DNA of 7,295 nucleotides, taken from the NCBI GenBank assembly GCA_003220955.1, contig QHTW01000233.1, forward strand, positions 11,267 to 18,561, written 5' to 3'. The stretch's first letter is position 1. Each line of letters begins with the position of its first letter. This stretch comes from Gemmatimonadota bacterium (lineage in GTDB: Bacteria; Gemmatimonadota; Gemmatimonadetes; Gemmatimonadales; GWC2-71-9). Below the pieces are notes generated by a model. That model worked only from the letters and a program-made list of their open reading frames with translations. It was not told the DNA's origin and did no database searches. Shown here piece after piece: positions 1 through 6,745 of the stretch. Made by a program: the position numbers and the translations under genes.

Positions 1-1
1 G

Positions 2-460
2 GACGTGCCGCAACTGAAAGGTTTCCAGACCGTCGTCGCGCCAACCGACATCCCGACGAACATTCCCCCGATCAATCTGCAAGAGCATTTCGATCCCAAG
101 GATTACTCGGGAACGGGCGTCGAGGGCGGTATCGGGACCGGCATCGTGCCGTCGTCCGATCAGGTGTTCATGGAGTCCGTCGTCGAAGAGCGGCCCGAGG
201 TGCTGTCGGGGCCCGCGCTGAATTATCCGGACCTGCTGCGCCAGGCGGGCGTGCAAGGTCGGGTGCTGGTGCAAGCGATTATCGATACGTCGGGCCGGGC
301 CGAGCCGCCGTCGGTGAAGGTCATTCAAAGTCCGAACCCAGGCTTCGACCAACCGGCCAAGAACTACGTGCTGCGGGCGTTGTTCCGCCCCGCGCGCGTC
401 CATGGGCGGGCGGTCCGCGTGCTGGTGAACCTGCCGATCGACTTCAAGATCAAGCGATAG
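2..460 (+). CDS. tonB: TonB family energy transducer, C-terminal part (5' end outside window)
   Basis: Periplasmic part of a TonB protein, which carries energy from the ExbB-ExbD motor to outer-membrane TonB-dependent receptors. The frame is open to the left edge, so the cytoplasmic anchor and transmembrane helix lie outside the window; the GTG at 5 is an ordinary internal codon, not a start. The first half is a Pro/Gly-containing linker. The last 80 or so residues form the TonB C-terminal domain: YPDLLRQAGVQGRV, then V-Q-A-I-I-D-T-S-G-R, then FRPARVHGRAVRVLVNLPIDF. This matches the family pattern YP-x5-G-x-x-G-x-V ... FRPA-x3-G-x-x-V ... P-x-x-F. The TAG stop at 458-460 is only 9 bases before exbB, and the exbB ribosome-binding site overlaps it, so the two are surely one operon. 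Family assignment is firm; the receptor served is unknown. Confidence 0.9.
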   Translation, partial: DVPQLKGFQTVVAPTDIPTNIPPINLQEHFDPKDYSGTGVEGGIGTGIVPSSDQVFMESVVEERPEVLSGPALNYPDLLRQAGVQGRVLVQAIIDTSGRAEPPSVKVIQSPNPGFDQPAKNYVLRALFRPARVHGRAVRVLVNLPIDFKIKR

Positions 461-469
461 GGAGACACG

Positions 470-1213
470 ATGAGTTACGCTGAACTATGGTCCTCGATGG
501 GGTTGTTCGCCAAAGGCATCGTGGTCGTCATGTTCATCATGTCGGCCTGGTCGTGGGCGGTCAGCATCTCCAAGCAGATCTACCTCAGGAAATCGCAGAA
601 GGAGACGCGGAAGTTCGCGCCTGAATTCTCGCGCTACCTGCAGGAAGAGCAGCTCGACGGCGCGATCGCGCTCGCGGAAAAGAACAAGAAGAGCCACGTC
701 GCGCGCGTGCTGGGCGAGGCCCTCGCCGAGGTGAAGCCGCTGCTCCGCGACCGGGCGACGATCACCGCCGCCGACATCAACTCGGCGGAGCGCGCGGTCG
801 AGCGGCAGATGCTCATTATCACCGCCGAGCTGAAGCGCGGCCTGGGCATCCTGGCGACGACCGGGGCCACGGCTCCGTTCGTCGGACTGCTCGGCACGAC
901 GATGGGTATCGTGACGGCGTTCCAGGGCATGTCCGCCTCCGGCGGCTCGGGGTCCCTCGCGGCCATCACGGGGGGCGTCGCCGAGGCGCTCATCACGACG
1001 GCGTTCGGTTTGCTCGTCGCGATTCCGGCGGTGTGGCTGTACAACTATTTCGCGACCAAGATCGACTTCCTCACGGTGGAGATGACCTACACGTCGAAGG
1101 AGCTGATCGACTACCTCATCAAGAGCGTCGGCAGCGAGTTCGGCCGGTCGATCTTCACCAAGGAATTCCAGACCCAGAAGACGTCGCAGACCAGCGGCCC
1201 GATCAAGGGATAA
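470..1213 (+). CDS. exbB: ExbB / TolQ / MotA family proton channel subunit
   Basis: Inner-membrane subunit of the ExbB-ExbD motor that uses the proton gradient to energise TonB. The protein has 247 residues, a normal ExbB length. Three membrane segments are visible: about residues 12-32, 125-151 and 168-194, with a large cytoplasmic domain between the first two. The second and third carry the family signature: TGATAPFVGLLGTTMGIV (131-148) and GGVAEALITTAFGLLVAIPAV (168-188). Glu172 in A-E-A-L corresponds by motif to Glu176 of E. coli ExbB. ATG at 470 is preceded by AGGGAG (459-464), which overlaps the upstream tonB stop. The stop lies 6 bases before exbD. TolQ is the main alternative, but the adjacent TonB makes ExbB more likely. 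Confidence 0.93.
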   Translation: MSYAELWSSMGLFAKGIVVVMFIMSAWSWAVSISKQIYLRKSQKETRKFAPEFSRYLQEEQLDGAIALAEKNKKSHVARVLGEALAEVKPLLRDRATITAADINSAERAVERQMLIITAELKRGLGILATTGATAPFVGLLGTTMGIVTAFQGMSASGGSGSLAAITGGVAEALITTAFGLLVAIPAVWLYNYFATKIDFLTVEMTYTSKELIDYLIKSVGSEFGRSIFTKEFQTQKTSQTSGPIKG

Positions 1214-1219
1214 CGCGCC

Positions 1220-1693
1220 ATGGCGATGGGGGGCGGGAAGAAAGCGGAAGGCGCGGTCGCGGCCAACATCAACGTCACACCGATGATCGACGTGATGTTG
1301 GTGCTGCTGATCATCTTCATGATCGTGACGCCCGCGATCACGGCCGGATTCCAGGCGACGATTCCGCGCGCCAAGAATCCCGACGCGCGCGAAGAGCAGG
1401 AAGGCGAGATCCGGTTGGGGATCGATCGCGACGGGAAGTTCTACCTCGACCTCACCGACCCGCGCAGCGGGAAGTACACCGGCCCGCGCTACATCAGCGA
1501 TGCCGATTTGCCGGGGCAGCTCACGACGCTCTACGCCAATCGCACGGTCGACAAGATCCTGTATCTCAAGGCGGACGAGAGCATCGAGTACGGGCGGATC
1601 CAGGCGGCGCTCGAAATTGCGCGTAAAGCGGGTGTGCGCGTCGTGGGCGCGATCGCCGAGCAGGAACGCGCGGCGCGACCAGAAAGGCACTGA
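1220..1693 (+). CDS. exbD: ExbD / TolR family biopolymer transport protein, first copy
   Basis: Partner of ExbB in the proton-driven motor: one transmembrane helix with a periplasmic domain. The 157 residues start with a short Gly/Lys-rich cytoplasmic tail. The hallmark N-I-N-V-T-P-M-I-D-V (16-25) follows, then the helix to about residue 38. Asp24 matches the essential membrane aspartate of E. coli ExbD (Asp25). The periplasmic part ends with the typical YGRIQAALEIARKAGV-x-x-VG element. AAGGGA (1205-1210) is a plausible ribosome-binding site that overlaps the exbB stop; a second ATG two codons later is an alternative start. The periplasmic domain holds an extra stretch (DLTDPRSGKYTGPRYISD) that is absent from the downstream paralogue, so the two copies are not interchangeable duplicates. 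Confidence 0.92.
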   Translation: MAMGGGKKAEGAVAANINVTPMIDVMLVLLIIFMIVTPAITAGFQATIPRAKNPDAREEQEGEIRLGIDRDGKFYLDLTDPRSGKYTGPRYISDADLPGQLTTLYANRTVDKILYLKADESIEYGRIQAALEIARKAGVRVVGAIAEQERAARPERH

Positions 1694-1696
1694 CCG

Positions 1697-2131
1697 ATGG
1701 CCATGGGATCAGGCGGCTCGGGCGGCGGTCTCAGCTCGGACATCAACGTCACGCCGATGATCGACGTGTTGCTCGTGCTGCTGATCATCTTCATGATCAC
1801 GCTGCCGCTGTCGCGCCGGGACTTCGACGTGCAGGTCCCGCCGGAACAGAAGAATCAGCCGAAGCCGAAGCAGCAGCAGAGCGATCAGATCGTGCTCGAG
1901 CTGGCTCCGGACGGCTCGTACGCGATCAACCGGCAGCCGGTCGCCTTCGAGCAATTGGACGCAAAGTTCCACGAGCTGTACGACCAGCGTCCCGCCAAGC
2001 TGCTGTTCATCAAGTCCGCGCCGAATCGCAAGTACGGCGACATCGTCCGCGCCATGGACATCGCGCGGGGCGCGGGGGTGCAGGTGATCGGGTTCACGCC
2101 TGCGGAGGCGGGAGCGCCGGGAGCGCACTAA
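1697..2131 (+). CDS. exbD: ExbD / TolR family biopolymer transport protein, second copy
   Basis: Second ExbD-like protein, 144 residues, starting 3 bases after the first copy stops. A Gly/Ser-rich tail precedes D-I-N-V-T-P-M-I-D-V (15-24) and the single membrane helix to about residue 38. Asp23 is the predicted proton-carrying residue. The periplasmic region has a charged Gln/Lys/Pro stretch (PPEQKNQPKPKQQQS) and ends in the family motif YGDIVRAMDIARGAGVQVIGF. GAAAGG (1682-1687) is the likely ribosome-binding site, inside the end of the first exbD. The DNA coding the membrane motif is almost identical to that of the first copy. It is the last gene before a strong terminator. Two different ExbDs may assemble in one motor, but this cannot be shown from sequence. 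Confidence 0.92.
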   Translation: MAMGSGGSGGGLSSDINVTPMIDVLLVLLIIFMITLPLSRRDFDVQVPPEQKNQPKPKQQQSDQIVLELAPDGSYAINRQPVAFEQLDAKFHELYDQRPAKLLFIKSAPNRKYGDIVRAMDIARGAGVQVIGFTPAEAGAPGAH

Positions 2132-2154
2132 GGATTCAGATGTGTTTGTGAAGG

Positions 2155-2186
2155 CCGGGGCACGAAACCGTGCCCCGGTTTTCGTT
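2155..2186 (+). terminator. Intrinsic terminator of the tonB-exbB-exbD-exbD operon
   Basis: A perfect 10-bp GC-rich stem, CCGGGGCACG (2155-2164) with CGTGCCCCGG (2169-2178), encloses a 4-base AAAC loop. TTTTCGTT follows directly. It lies 24 bases after the second exbD stop. This is a textbook rho-independent terminator reading rightward and separates the motor operon from the downstream TonB-like gene, only 20 bases further on. Confidence 0.93.
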
Positions 2187-2206
2187 ATAGGGTATGTATT
2201 AGTCCA
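2187..2206 (+). promoter_or_regulatory. Candidate promoter -10 / leaderless start region for the TonB-like gene
   Basis: The 20 bases between the terminator T-run and the ATG at 2207 contain the AT-rich block TATGTATTAG (2193-2202). No Shine-Dalgarno-like purine run precedes the ATG. TATGTA at 2193-2198 would place a transcription start at about 2205-2207, giving a leaderless or nearly leaderless message. No convincing -35 element is seen, since that position falls inside the terminator stem. This is inference from spacing only. Confidence 0.3.
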
Positions 2207-2974
2207 ATGCCCGATACCACTCGGCCACTGTTTGATTCCTACTCGCTGCCGGTGCAGCGGCGGCGCCAGGGGCCGGCCGCGGCGCTCTCGTTCGCGGCGC
2301 ACCTCGCGATCGCCATTCTCGTGCTGTGGCGTGGCGCCGAGCTGTTCGAGGGCGGCGGCGGCGGTGGCACCGGACCGCGCGGCGGCGGTGGGGGTGGCGG
2401 CCGGCCGGCCGTGAGCTGGTTCGCGCTGCCGACGCCGTCCTCACCAGTGGCCGAAGCCATTCCGCCGGCGCCCGCCGTAACGGTGCCCACCGTTGCCGCG
2501 CCGGTGACGGAGCCAGTGAAGCTCGAGCTACCGCCTCCCGCGCCGACTGTCGCCGTCGCGCCGCCCCCCCCGCACCCCACCGCGGCCGTCGGGACGGGCG
2601 AGGGAACGGCGGGCGGTCCGGGCGAGGGTCCGGGGACGGGCGGTGGCAAGGGCACCGGCACGGGGCCGGGCGTGGGGGCCGATTCCGGCTCTGGCTCGGG
2701 CGGCGCTGCGAGTGATATCTTCGCCGCCACGCCGCTGTGGGCGATCTCTCCGCCGCCGGGCGCGCCGCGCGACGCGCACGGCAAGCGCCACGAGGTCCGC
2801 TTCTGGGTCACGGCGGAGGGTCGAGTCACGAGGGTCGAGGTGACTCCGCCCATCAAGGACTCGGGTTACCGGCGCGAGTTCACGGAGCGGATGATGGGCT
2901 ATCTGTTCAAACCAGCCACGACCCGTGACGGGCGACACGTCGATTACATCGCGAGTGTAACCGTCTATCCGTAG
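2207..2974 (+). CDS. TonB-like protein with Gly/Pro-rich periplasmic linker
   Basis: A 255-residue protein with TonB architecture. A basic cytoplasmic tail (QRRRQG, 17-22) is followed by one membrane helix (about 24-41) carrying Ser28-x3-His32, the spacing of the functional Ser16/His20 pair in E. coli TonB. A low-complexity linker (about 48-170) follows: poly-Gly runs at 49-65, a Pro/Val/Ala-rich middle with PPPPHP, then a Gly/Thr/Ser-rich part. The C-terminal domain begins near ATPLWAISPPPG and includes HEVRFWVTAEGRVTRVEVTPPIKDSGYRREF and YLFKPATTRDGRHVDYIASV, matching the TonB pattern (F-x-V-x3-G-x-V ... F-x-P-A). It lacks its own ExbB/ExbD and may use those encoded upstream. No clear ribosome-binding site precedes the ATG. 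A TolA-like or divergent transducer role is the alternative. The next gene starts 35 bases later on the same strand. Confidence 0.8.
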   Translation: MPDTTRPLFDSYSLPVQRRRQGPAAALSFAAHLAIAILVLWRGAELFEGGGGGGTGPRGGGGGGGRPAVSWFALPTPSSPVAEAIPPAPAVTVPTVAAPVTEPVKLELPPPAPTVAVAPPPPHPTAAVGTGEGTAGGPGEGPGTGGGKGTGTGPGVGADSGSGSGGAASDIFAATPLWAISPPPGAPRDAHGKRHEVRFWVTAEGRVTRVEVTPPIKDSGYRREFTERMMGYLFKPATTRDGRHVDYIASVTVYP

Positions 2975-3009
2975 CCGCTTGTAGCAAACACATCGCGACA
3001 GGGAGTCGC

Positions 3010-4488
3010 GTGCTCAAGAGCCAGCTGTTTGCGCGGAAAACCGTCGACCAGTGTATCGCCGACGGATCCGTCGGCGGCGGTCTGCGTCGCTCCCTCGGCC
3101 CGGTGCAGCTCACGGCACTCGGCATCGGCGCGATCATCGGCGCCGGGATCTTCGCCGCGATCGGCACGGCGATCAGCGGCGACTCGGGCCACGTGGGCGC
3201 GGGGTCCGCGATCGTCATTTCGATCCTCCTGGCCGGTGTGACGAGCGCCTTCGCCGCGATCACCTATTCCGAATTCGCCGCGATGATCCCGATCTCCGGG
3301 AGCGCCTACACCTACGCGTACGCGACGCTCGGGGAGTTGCTCGCGTGGATCATCGGCTGGGATCTGATTCTGGAGTACGCCGTCGGCAACATCGCCGTCG
3401 CGATCGGCTGGGCGGGCTACTTCGACTCACTGCTGCGAGGCCTGGGCCTCGAGATGCCGCGCTGGCTGGTGACCGATCTGCGCACGGCGCTGCACAATCC
3501 CGACCTCGTCGCCGCCGCGCCCCACCTGGGCCCGATCCCGATCGTGTTCAATCTTCCCGCCCTCGTGATCGTCGGCATCATCACGGTGCTGCTGGTCATC
3601 GGCACGAAGGAATCGGCATGGGTGAATACGATGATGGTCGTGATCAAGGTCGCCATCATCGGGCTCTTTCTGATCGTCGGATTGAACTATGTGAAGCCTG
3701 AGCAGTGGTCAACGCCCGCGTTCGCGCCCAACGGCATCAAGGGCATCAGCGTGGGCGCCGCGATCATCTTCTTTTCGTATATCGGCTTCGATGCCGTCAG
3801 CACGGCCTCCGAGGAAGCGCGTAATCCGCAGCGCGACATTCCTCGCGGGATCATCTGGTCGCTCATCATCTGTACCGCGCTGTACATCGCGATCGCGCTG
3901 GTGCTCACGGGCATTATCCCGTGGGACCAGCTCAATGTCCCCGACCCGCTCGCCGTCGCGCTGCAGTACATCCACGCGGACTGGGCGGCGGGCATCCTGG
4001 CGCTCGGCGCGGTGGCCGCGATGACGTCGGTGCTGCTCGTGTTCCAGCTCGGTCAGGCGCGGATCTTCATGTCGATGGCGCGGGACGGCCTCTTGCCGCC
4101 TTGGGCTGCCAAGGTCCACCCGAAATACAAGACGCCCCACATCACGACCATCATCACAGGGATCTTTGTCGCCGTCTCGGCGGCATTTGCGCCGATCGGC
4201 TGGGTGCTCGAGCTGACCAACATCGGCACGCTGTTCGCGTTCGTGATCGTGGCGGTGGGGATCATCGTGCTGCGGCGCAGGGACCCGGACCGCCCCCGTC
4301 CGTTCCGGACGCCGTGGGTTCCGGTGCTGCCGATCGTGTCGGCTGCCTTCTGCTTCTACCTGATGTACAACCTGCCCCTGCTCACCTGGCTGCGCTTTGG
4401 TCTGTGGATGGCGATCGGGATCGCGATCTATTTCCTATACAGCGTGCGCCACAGCCGCGTGCGCCGCGAGGGCGAGGTCGGCCGCTAA
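3010..4488 (+). CDS. APC superfamily amino acid permease (cationic amino acid transporter-like)
   Basis: Inner-membrane amino acid transporter of 492 residues with about twelve hydrophobic segments, the usual size for this family. The N-terminus has the conserved layout LFARKTVDQCIADG ... LRRSLGPVQLTALGIGAIIGAGIF (25-48). The glycine-rich first helix that lines the substrate site is intact (GIGAIIGAGIF, 38-48). The helix 6 signature FFSYIGFDAVSTASEEARNPQRDIPRG (from residue 254) is characteristic of the CAT/YfnA-like branch. The GTG start at 3010 is supported by AGGGAG at 3000-3005, four bases upstream, and by alignment with the family N-terminus. It is 35 bases behind the TonB-like gene, so co-transcription is possible but a functional link is not evident. 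The TAA stop overlaps the stop of the convergent kinase gene by four bases. The substrate cannot be named. Confidence 0.9.
   Translation: MLKSQLFARKTVDQCIADGSVGGGLRRSLGPVQLTALGIGAIIGAGIFAAIGTAISGDSGHVGAGSAIVISILLAGVTSAFAAITYSEFAAMIPISGSAYTYAYATLGELLAWIIGWDLILEYAVGNIAVAIGWAGYFDSLLRGLGLEMPRWLVTDLRTALHNPDLVAAAPHLGPIPIVFNLPALVIVGIITVLLVIGTKESAWVNTMMVVIKVAIIGLFLIVGLNYVKPEQWSTPAFAPNGIKGISVGAAIIFFSYIGFDAVSTASEEARNPQRDIPRGIIWSLIICTALYIAIALVLTGIIPWDQLNVPDPLAVALQYIHADWAAGILALGAVAAMTSVLLVFQLGQARIFMSMARDGLLPPWAAKVHPKYKTPHITTIITGIFVAVSAAFAPIGWVLELTNIGTLFAFVIVAVGIIVLRRRDPDRPRPFRTPWVPVLPIVSAAFCFYLMYNLPLLTWLRFGLWMAIGIAIYFLYSVRHSRVRREGEVGR
3057..3076. repeat. 20-bp perfect palindrome inside the permease gene
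   Basis: The bases from 3057 to 3076 read the same on both strands, centred on GGATCC at 3064-3069. The palindrome covers codons for I-A-D-G-S-V-G-G (residues 16-23) near the start of the permease. It could be a hairpin near the 5' end of the message, or simply a by-product of GC-rich codon choice. No regulator site is claimed. Confidence 0.5.
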
Positions 4489-5435
4489 ATCAGCTGCACC
4501 GCCAGGCGCAGCGCGCCCACCGGCGAGTCCACCGGGCTGCCACTCTCCGATAGGCGGGCGCGCGGCGAGTCCGCGGCGAGGTTCAGACGCAGCGCCGTCA
4601 GCAGTGGCGAGCCAGGTCGCAGCAACCCACCCGTCGTGGCGATCTTGATCGGCTCTTTCCCGGAGAAATGCCGCGTCAACACGCGCACCAGCTGACCCAG
4701 CTCGACGGCGGCATCCGCCACGATGCGCTGTGCGACGATCTCTCCCTCGCGCGCTGCGTTGAGGACGTGCGGGGCGAGCGCGGCGACCTGTGCCGGCGTC
4801 GCCGTCGCGGTCCAGCGGATCAAATCATCGAACGTTTGCAGGCCGTGCGCGACGAGGAGGCGCTCTAGCAGCGTGGACGACTCCTCGAGGCCGTCGTGCG
4901 CCCGCGCGGCGGCCGCCAGGGCCCGGCGCCCCAGCCAGTAGCCGCCGCCCTCGTCGCCCAGCTGCCAGCCGTGGCCGCCGGCGCGGTGCAGCCGCCCGTC
5001 GGCGGTGCGAGCGTATGCGATCGAACCGGTGCCTGCGTTGATGAGGATTCCCGGCGCGTTGTCGAACGCGGCGGCGAGCGCGACCTCGATGTCTCCGCGC
5101 ACATCGACGCGTTCGGCGATCCCCGCGGCCGCGATGGCCGCGGCGAGCGCCTCGCGCTCCGGCGCTCGACCGGCCCCGGCGGCTCCCACGAGCGCCGCGG
5201 TCGCGGGCAACGAGACCTGGGCTTGTGTAGCCGCCCGCCGCGCCACGTCCAGGATCACGGCCGCCGACTGCTCGGCACCGCCCGGGCGCATTGCGGAGCC
5301 GGGCCCTTCGGCGCGTCCGAGCACCCGACCATGTGTATCGCCGACGACAACGGCGGTGTGCGAGCCGCCGCAGTCGATGCCCAATAAGACGACGTTGGAC
5401 GGTTGGACGGTTGGACGGTCGGACTGTGCGGTCAC
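4485..5435 (-). CDS. BadF/BadG/BcrA/BcrD ATPase-family sugar kinase (N-acetylglucosamine kinase-like)
   Basis: ASKHA-fold kinase of 316 residues that phosphorylates a sugar, probably an amino sugar, with ATP in the cytoplasm. Visible motifs are LLGIDCGGSHT (phosphate-1, 17-27), GAAGAGR (84-90), VRGDIEVALAAAF with the likely catalytic Asp115, INAGTGSIAYAR (phosphate-2, 132-143), GHGWQLGDEGGGYWLG (from 154) and ATTGGLL (adenosine motif, from about 266). The chosen start is GTG at 5435-5433. Its GTGA overlaps the symporter stop, indicating translational coupling. This gives an N-terminal extension (SDRPTVQPSN) encoded by octamer repeats. A TTG at 5384 would instead give a bare family-like N-terminus. 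In-frame codons upstream of 5435 read through repeats and the symporter end and are not credible. It pairs with the upstream transporter as uptake plus phosphorylation. GlcNAc is the best-guess substrate, not proven. Confidence 0.85.
   Translation of the reverse strand: MTAQSDRPTVQPSNVVLLGIDCGGSHTAVVVGDTHGRVLGRAEGPGSAMRPGGAEQSAAVILDVARRAATQAQVSLPATAALVGAAGAGRAPEREALAAAIAAAGIAERVDVRGDIEVALAAAFDNAPGILINAGTGSIAYARTADGRLHRAGGHGWQLGDEGGGYWLGRRALAAAARAHDGLEESSTLLERLLVAHGLQTFDDLIRWTATATPAQVAALAPHVLNAAREGEIVAQRIVADAAVELGQLVRVLTRHFSGKEPIKIATTGGLLRPGSPLLTALRLNLAADSPRARLSESGSPVDSPVGALRLAVQLI
5394..5425. repeat. Four tandem octamers (GTTGGACG type), left arm
   Basis: Units start at 5394, 5402, 5410 and 5418: three copies of GTTGGACG, then GTCGGACT. 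They lie inside the start of the kinase gene and encode its residues S-D-R-P-T-V-Q-P-S-N. They are inverted relative to the block at 5452-5483. Confidence 0.9.
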
Positions 5436-5451
5436 GCTGACATCGCCGGCG

Positions 5452-5483
5452 GTCCGACGGTCCGACCGTCCGACCGTCCGACA
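5452..5483. repeat. Four tandem octamers (GTCCGACC type), right arm, inverted to the left arm
   Basis: Units start at 5452, 5460, 5468 and 5476: GTCCGACG, GTCCGACC, GTCCGACC, GTCCGACA. They lie in the last codons of the symporter and encode most of its tail R-V-G-R-S-D-G-R-T-V-G-P. Position i pairs with 5876-i in the left arm over 31 positions: 27 Watson-Crick pairs, 3 G-T and 1 mismatch as read on the plus strand. The 27-base spacer (5425-5451) holds the symporter stop and the kinase start. Confidence 0.9.
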
Positions 5484-6742
5484 CGAGATGAGACGATGCC
5501 CACGACCACGGTGATGGCAGTGCCCAGCGGCACGTACCACGGCCATGCGAGTCCGGGGAGCCAGTGCAGCGGGAAATGTGGGATCACGGCGCCGAGCACA
5601 ATCGGGGCCATCACGACGATGCTCACGATGAGGGCGATGATGACGTCGATCTGCCGCGCGCGCGGCCAGGCGCCGCCCAGGATGTAGGTCCCGAGGAGCG
5701 ATCCGTAGGTGAGCGACGCGATGCTGAGCGCCAGCTGCACGACGGGCGTGTTCTGGTCGCGGAATGCCAGCGCGCCGCCGACGAGAACCGCGGTCCAGAG
5801 GAGGGTGAGCCAGCGGCCGACTCCTAACAGATGCTCAGGGGCCCGCCTGCCCGTCATTGGCGCGTAGAAATCGTGTGTCGCGGCCGACGCGAGGGAGTTC
5901 ACGGCGGACGCGTGACTGCTCATCGCTGCCGCGAGAATGCCGGCGACGACAAGGCCAGAGAGCCCCTCGGGAAGCTGGTTGATGACGAAGGTCGGATAGA
6001 TCGCGTCGCTTCGCATGCCAGGCTGATCGGCACCTGCAAGCCACAGGCTGGTGCCGACCAACAAAAACAAGCCGATTTGAGCGATGATAAACACGCCGGA
6101 TCCGATCAGGGCGCGCTGCGCGTCCTTCAGGCCTCGCGCCGCCAGCAGCCGCTGCACAAATAGATGCTCAGTACCGTGTGTGGCTGACGAAAGGAGGGCG
6201 CCGCCAATCAACCCTCCCCAAAACGTGTAGAGGACCTTGAACGAGAACTGGAGCTCGAAGACGCGGAGCTTCCCCGCATCCCAGGCCCGTCCGAAAGCGT
6301 CGACACCACCCGCCATGTGTGTGGCGACGATCAGTGTCGCGATCCCACCCAGCAGATACACGCCGAGCTGGATGACGTCGACCCACACAACGGCTCGCAG
6401 GCCACCCACCCAGGTGTAGAGCAACGTGACGAGACCGATGGCGAGGATCCCGAGGGTCATGCTCCAATGCAAGAGAATGGACAGGGTGATCGCCGTCGCA
6501 AACATCCGCACGCCGTCAGCGACCGAGCGTGTGAACAGAAACACTCCCGATGCGGTACGTCGTGCTGCAACACCGAAACGCCGCTCGAGCCGCTGGTAGG
6601 CGGTGTCCTGTGATCCATCGAAGTAGCCCGGGAGCAGGAAATGGGCGACGCCGATGCGGCCTACCAGGTAGCCGAACGTGACTTGGAGCCAAGTCAAGTC
6701 GCCACGTGCGGCGATCCCCGGAATCGAAATCACCGTGAGCGC

Positions 6743-6745
6743 CTA
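6743..6745 (-). other. In-frame TAG in the symporter, in place of an expected Ser codon
   Basis: On the minus strand the codons read GCG ACC GAG ACG TAG GCG CTC ACG, i.e. A-T-E-T-stop-A-L-T. One base (6744; T on the plus strand where G would give TCG, Ser) separates this from the family sequence. The frame is unchanged on both sides, so this is a substitution and not a frameshift. Confidence 0.9.

Noticed and set aside
485..1690. 401-codon open frame on the minus strand opposite exbB and exbD
   Set aside because: Its translation is Arg/Asp/His-rich low-complexity protein typical of antisense frames in GC-rich genes, while the plus strand encodes well-conserved ExbB and ExbD.
2142..2414. 90-codon plus-strand frame beginning before the terminator
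   Set aside because: It runs through the terminator hairpin and then overlaps the TonB-like gene out of frame; no ribosome-binding site and no recognisable protein.
2239..2856. 205-codon minus-strand open frame rich in Pro and Gly
   Set aside because: It is the antisense image of the Gly/Pro-rich linker of the TonB-like gene; no domain is recognisable.
3051..3701. 216-codon plus-strand frame within the permease
   Set aside because: Arg-rich shifted-frame shadow of the permease, which has full family motifs in its own frame.
5123..5143. 8-bp stem-loop inside the kinase gene
   Set aside because: It arises from alternating Ala codons in GC-rich coding sequence and has no T-run or position suggesting a role.
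5394..5483. CRISPR array
   Set aside because: Repeats are 8 bp and contiguous, with no spacers between them; this is a tandem/inverted short repeat.
5436..5546. Extension of the kinase to an earlier in-frame start at 5546
   Set aside because: The added residues come from the symporter end and octamer repeats in another frame and do not resemble any kinase; GTG 5435 with the GTGA overlap fits better.
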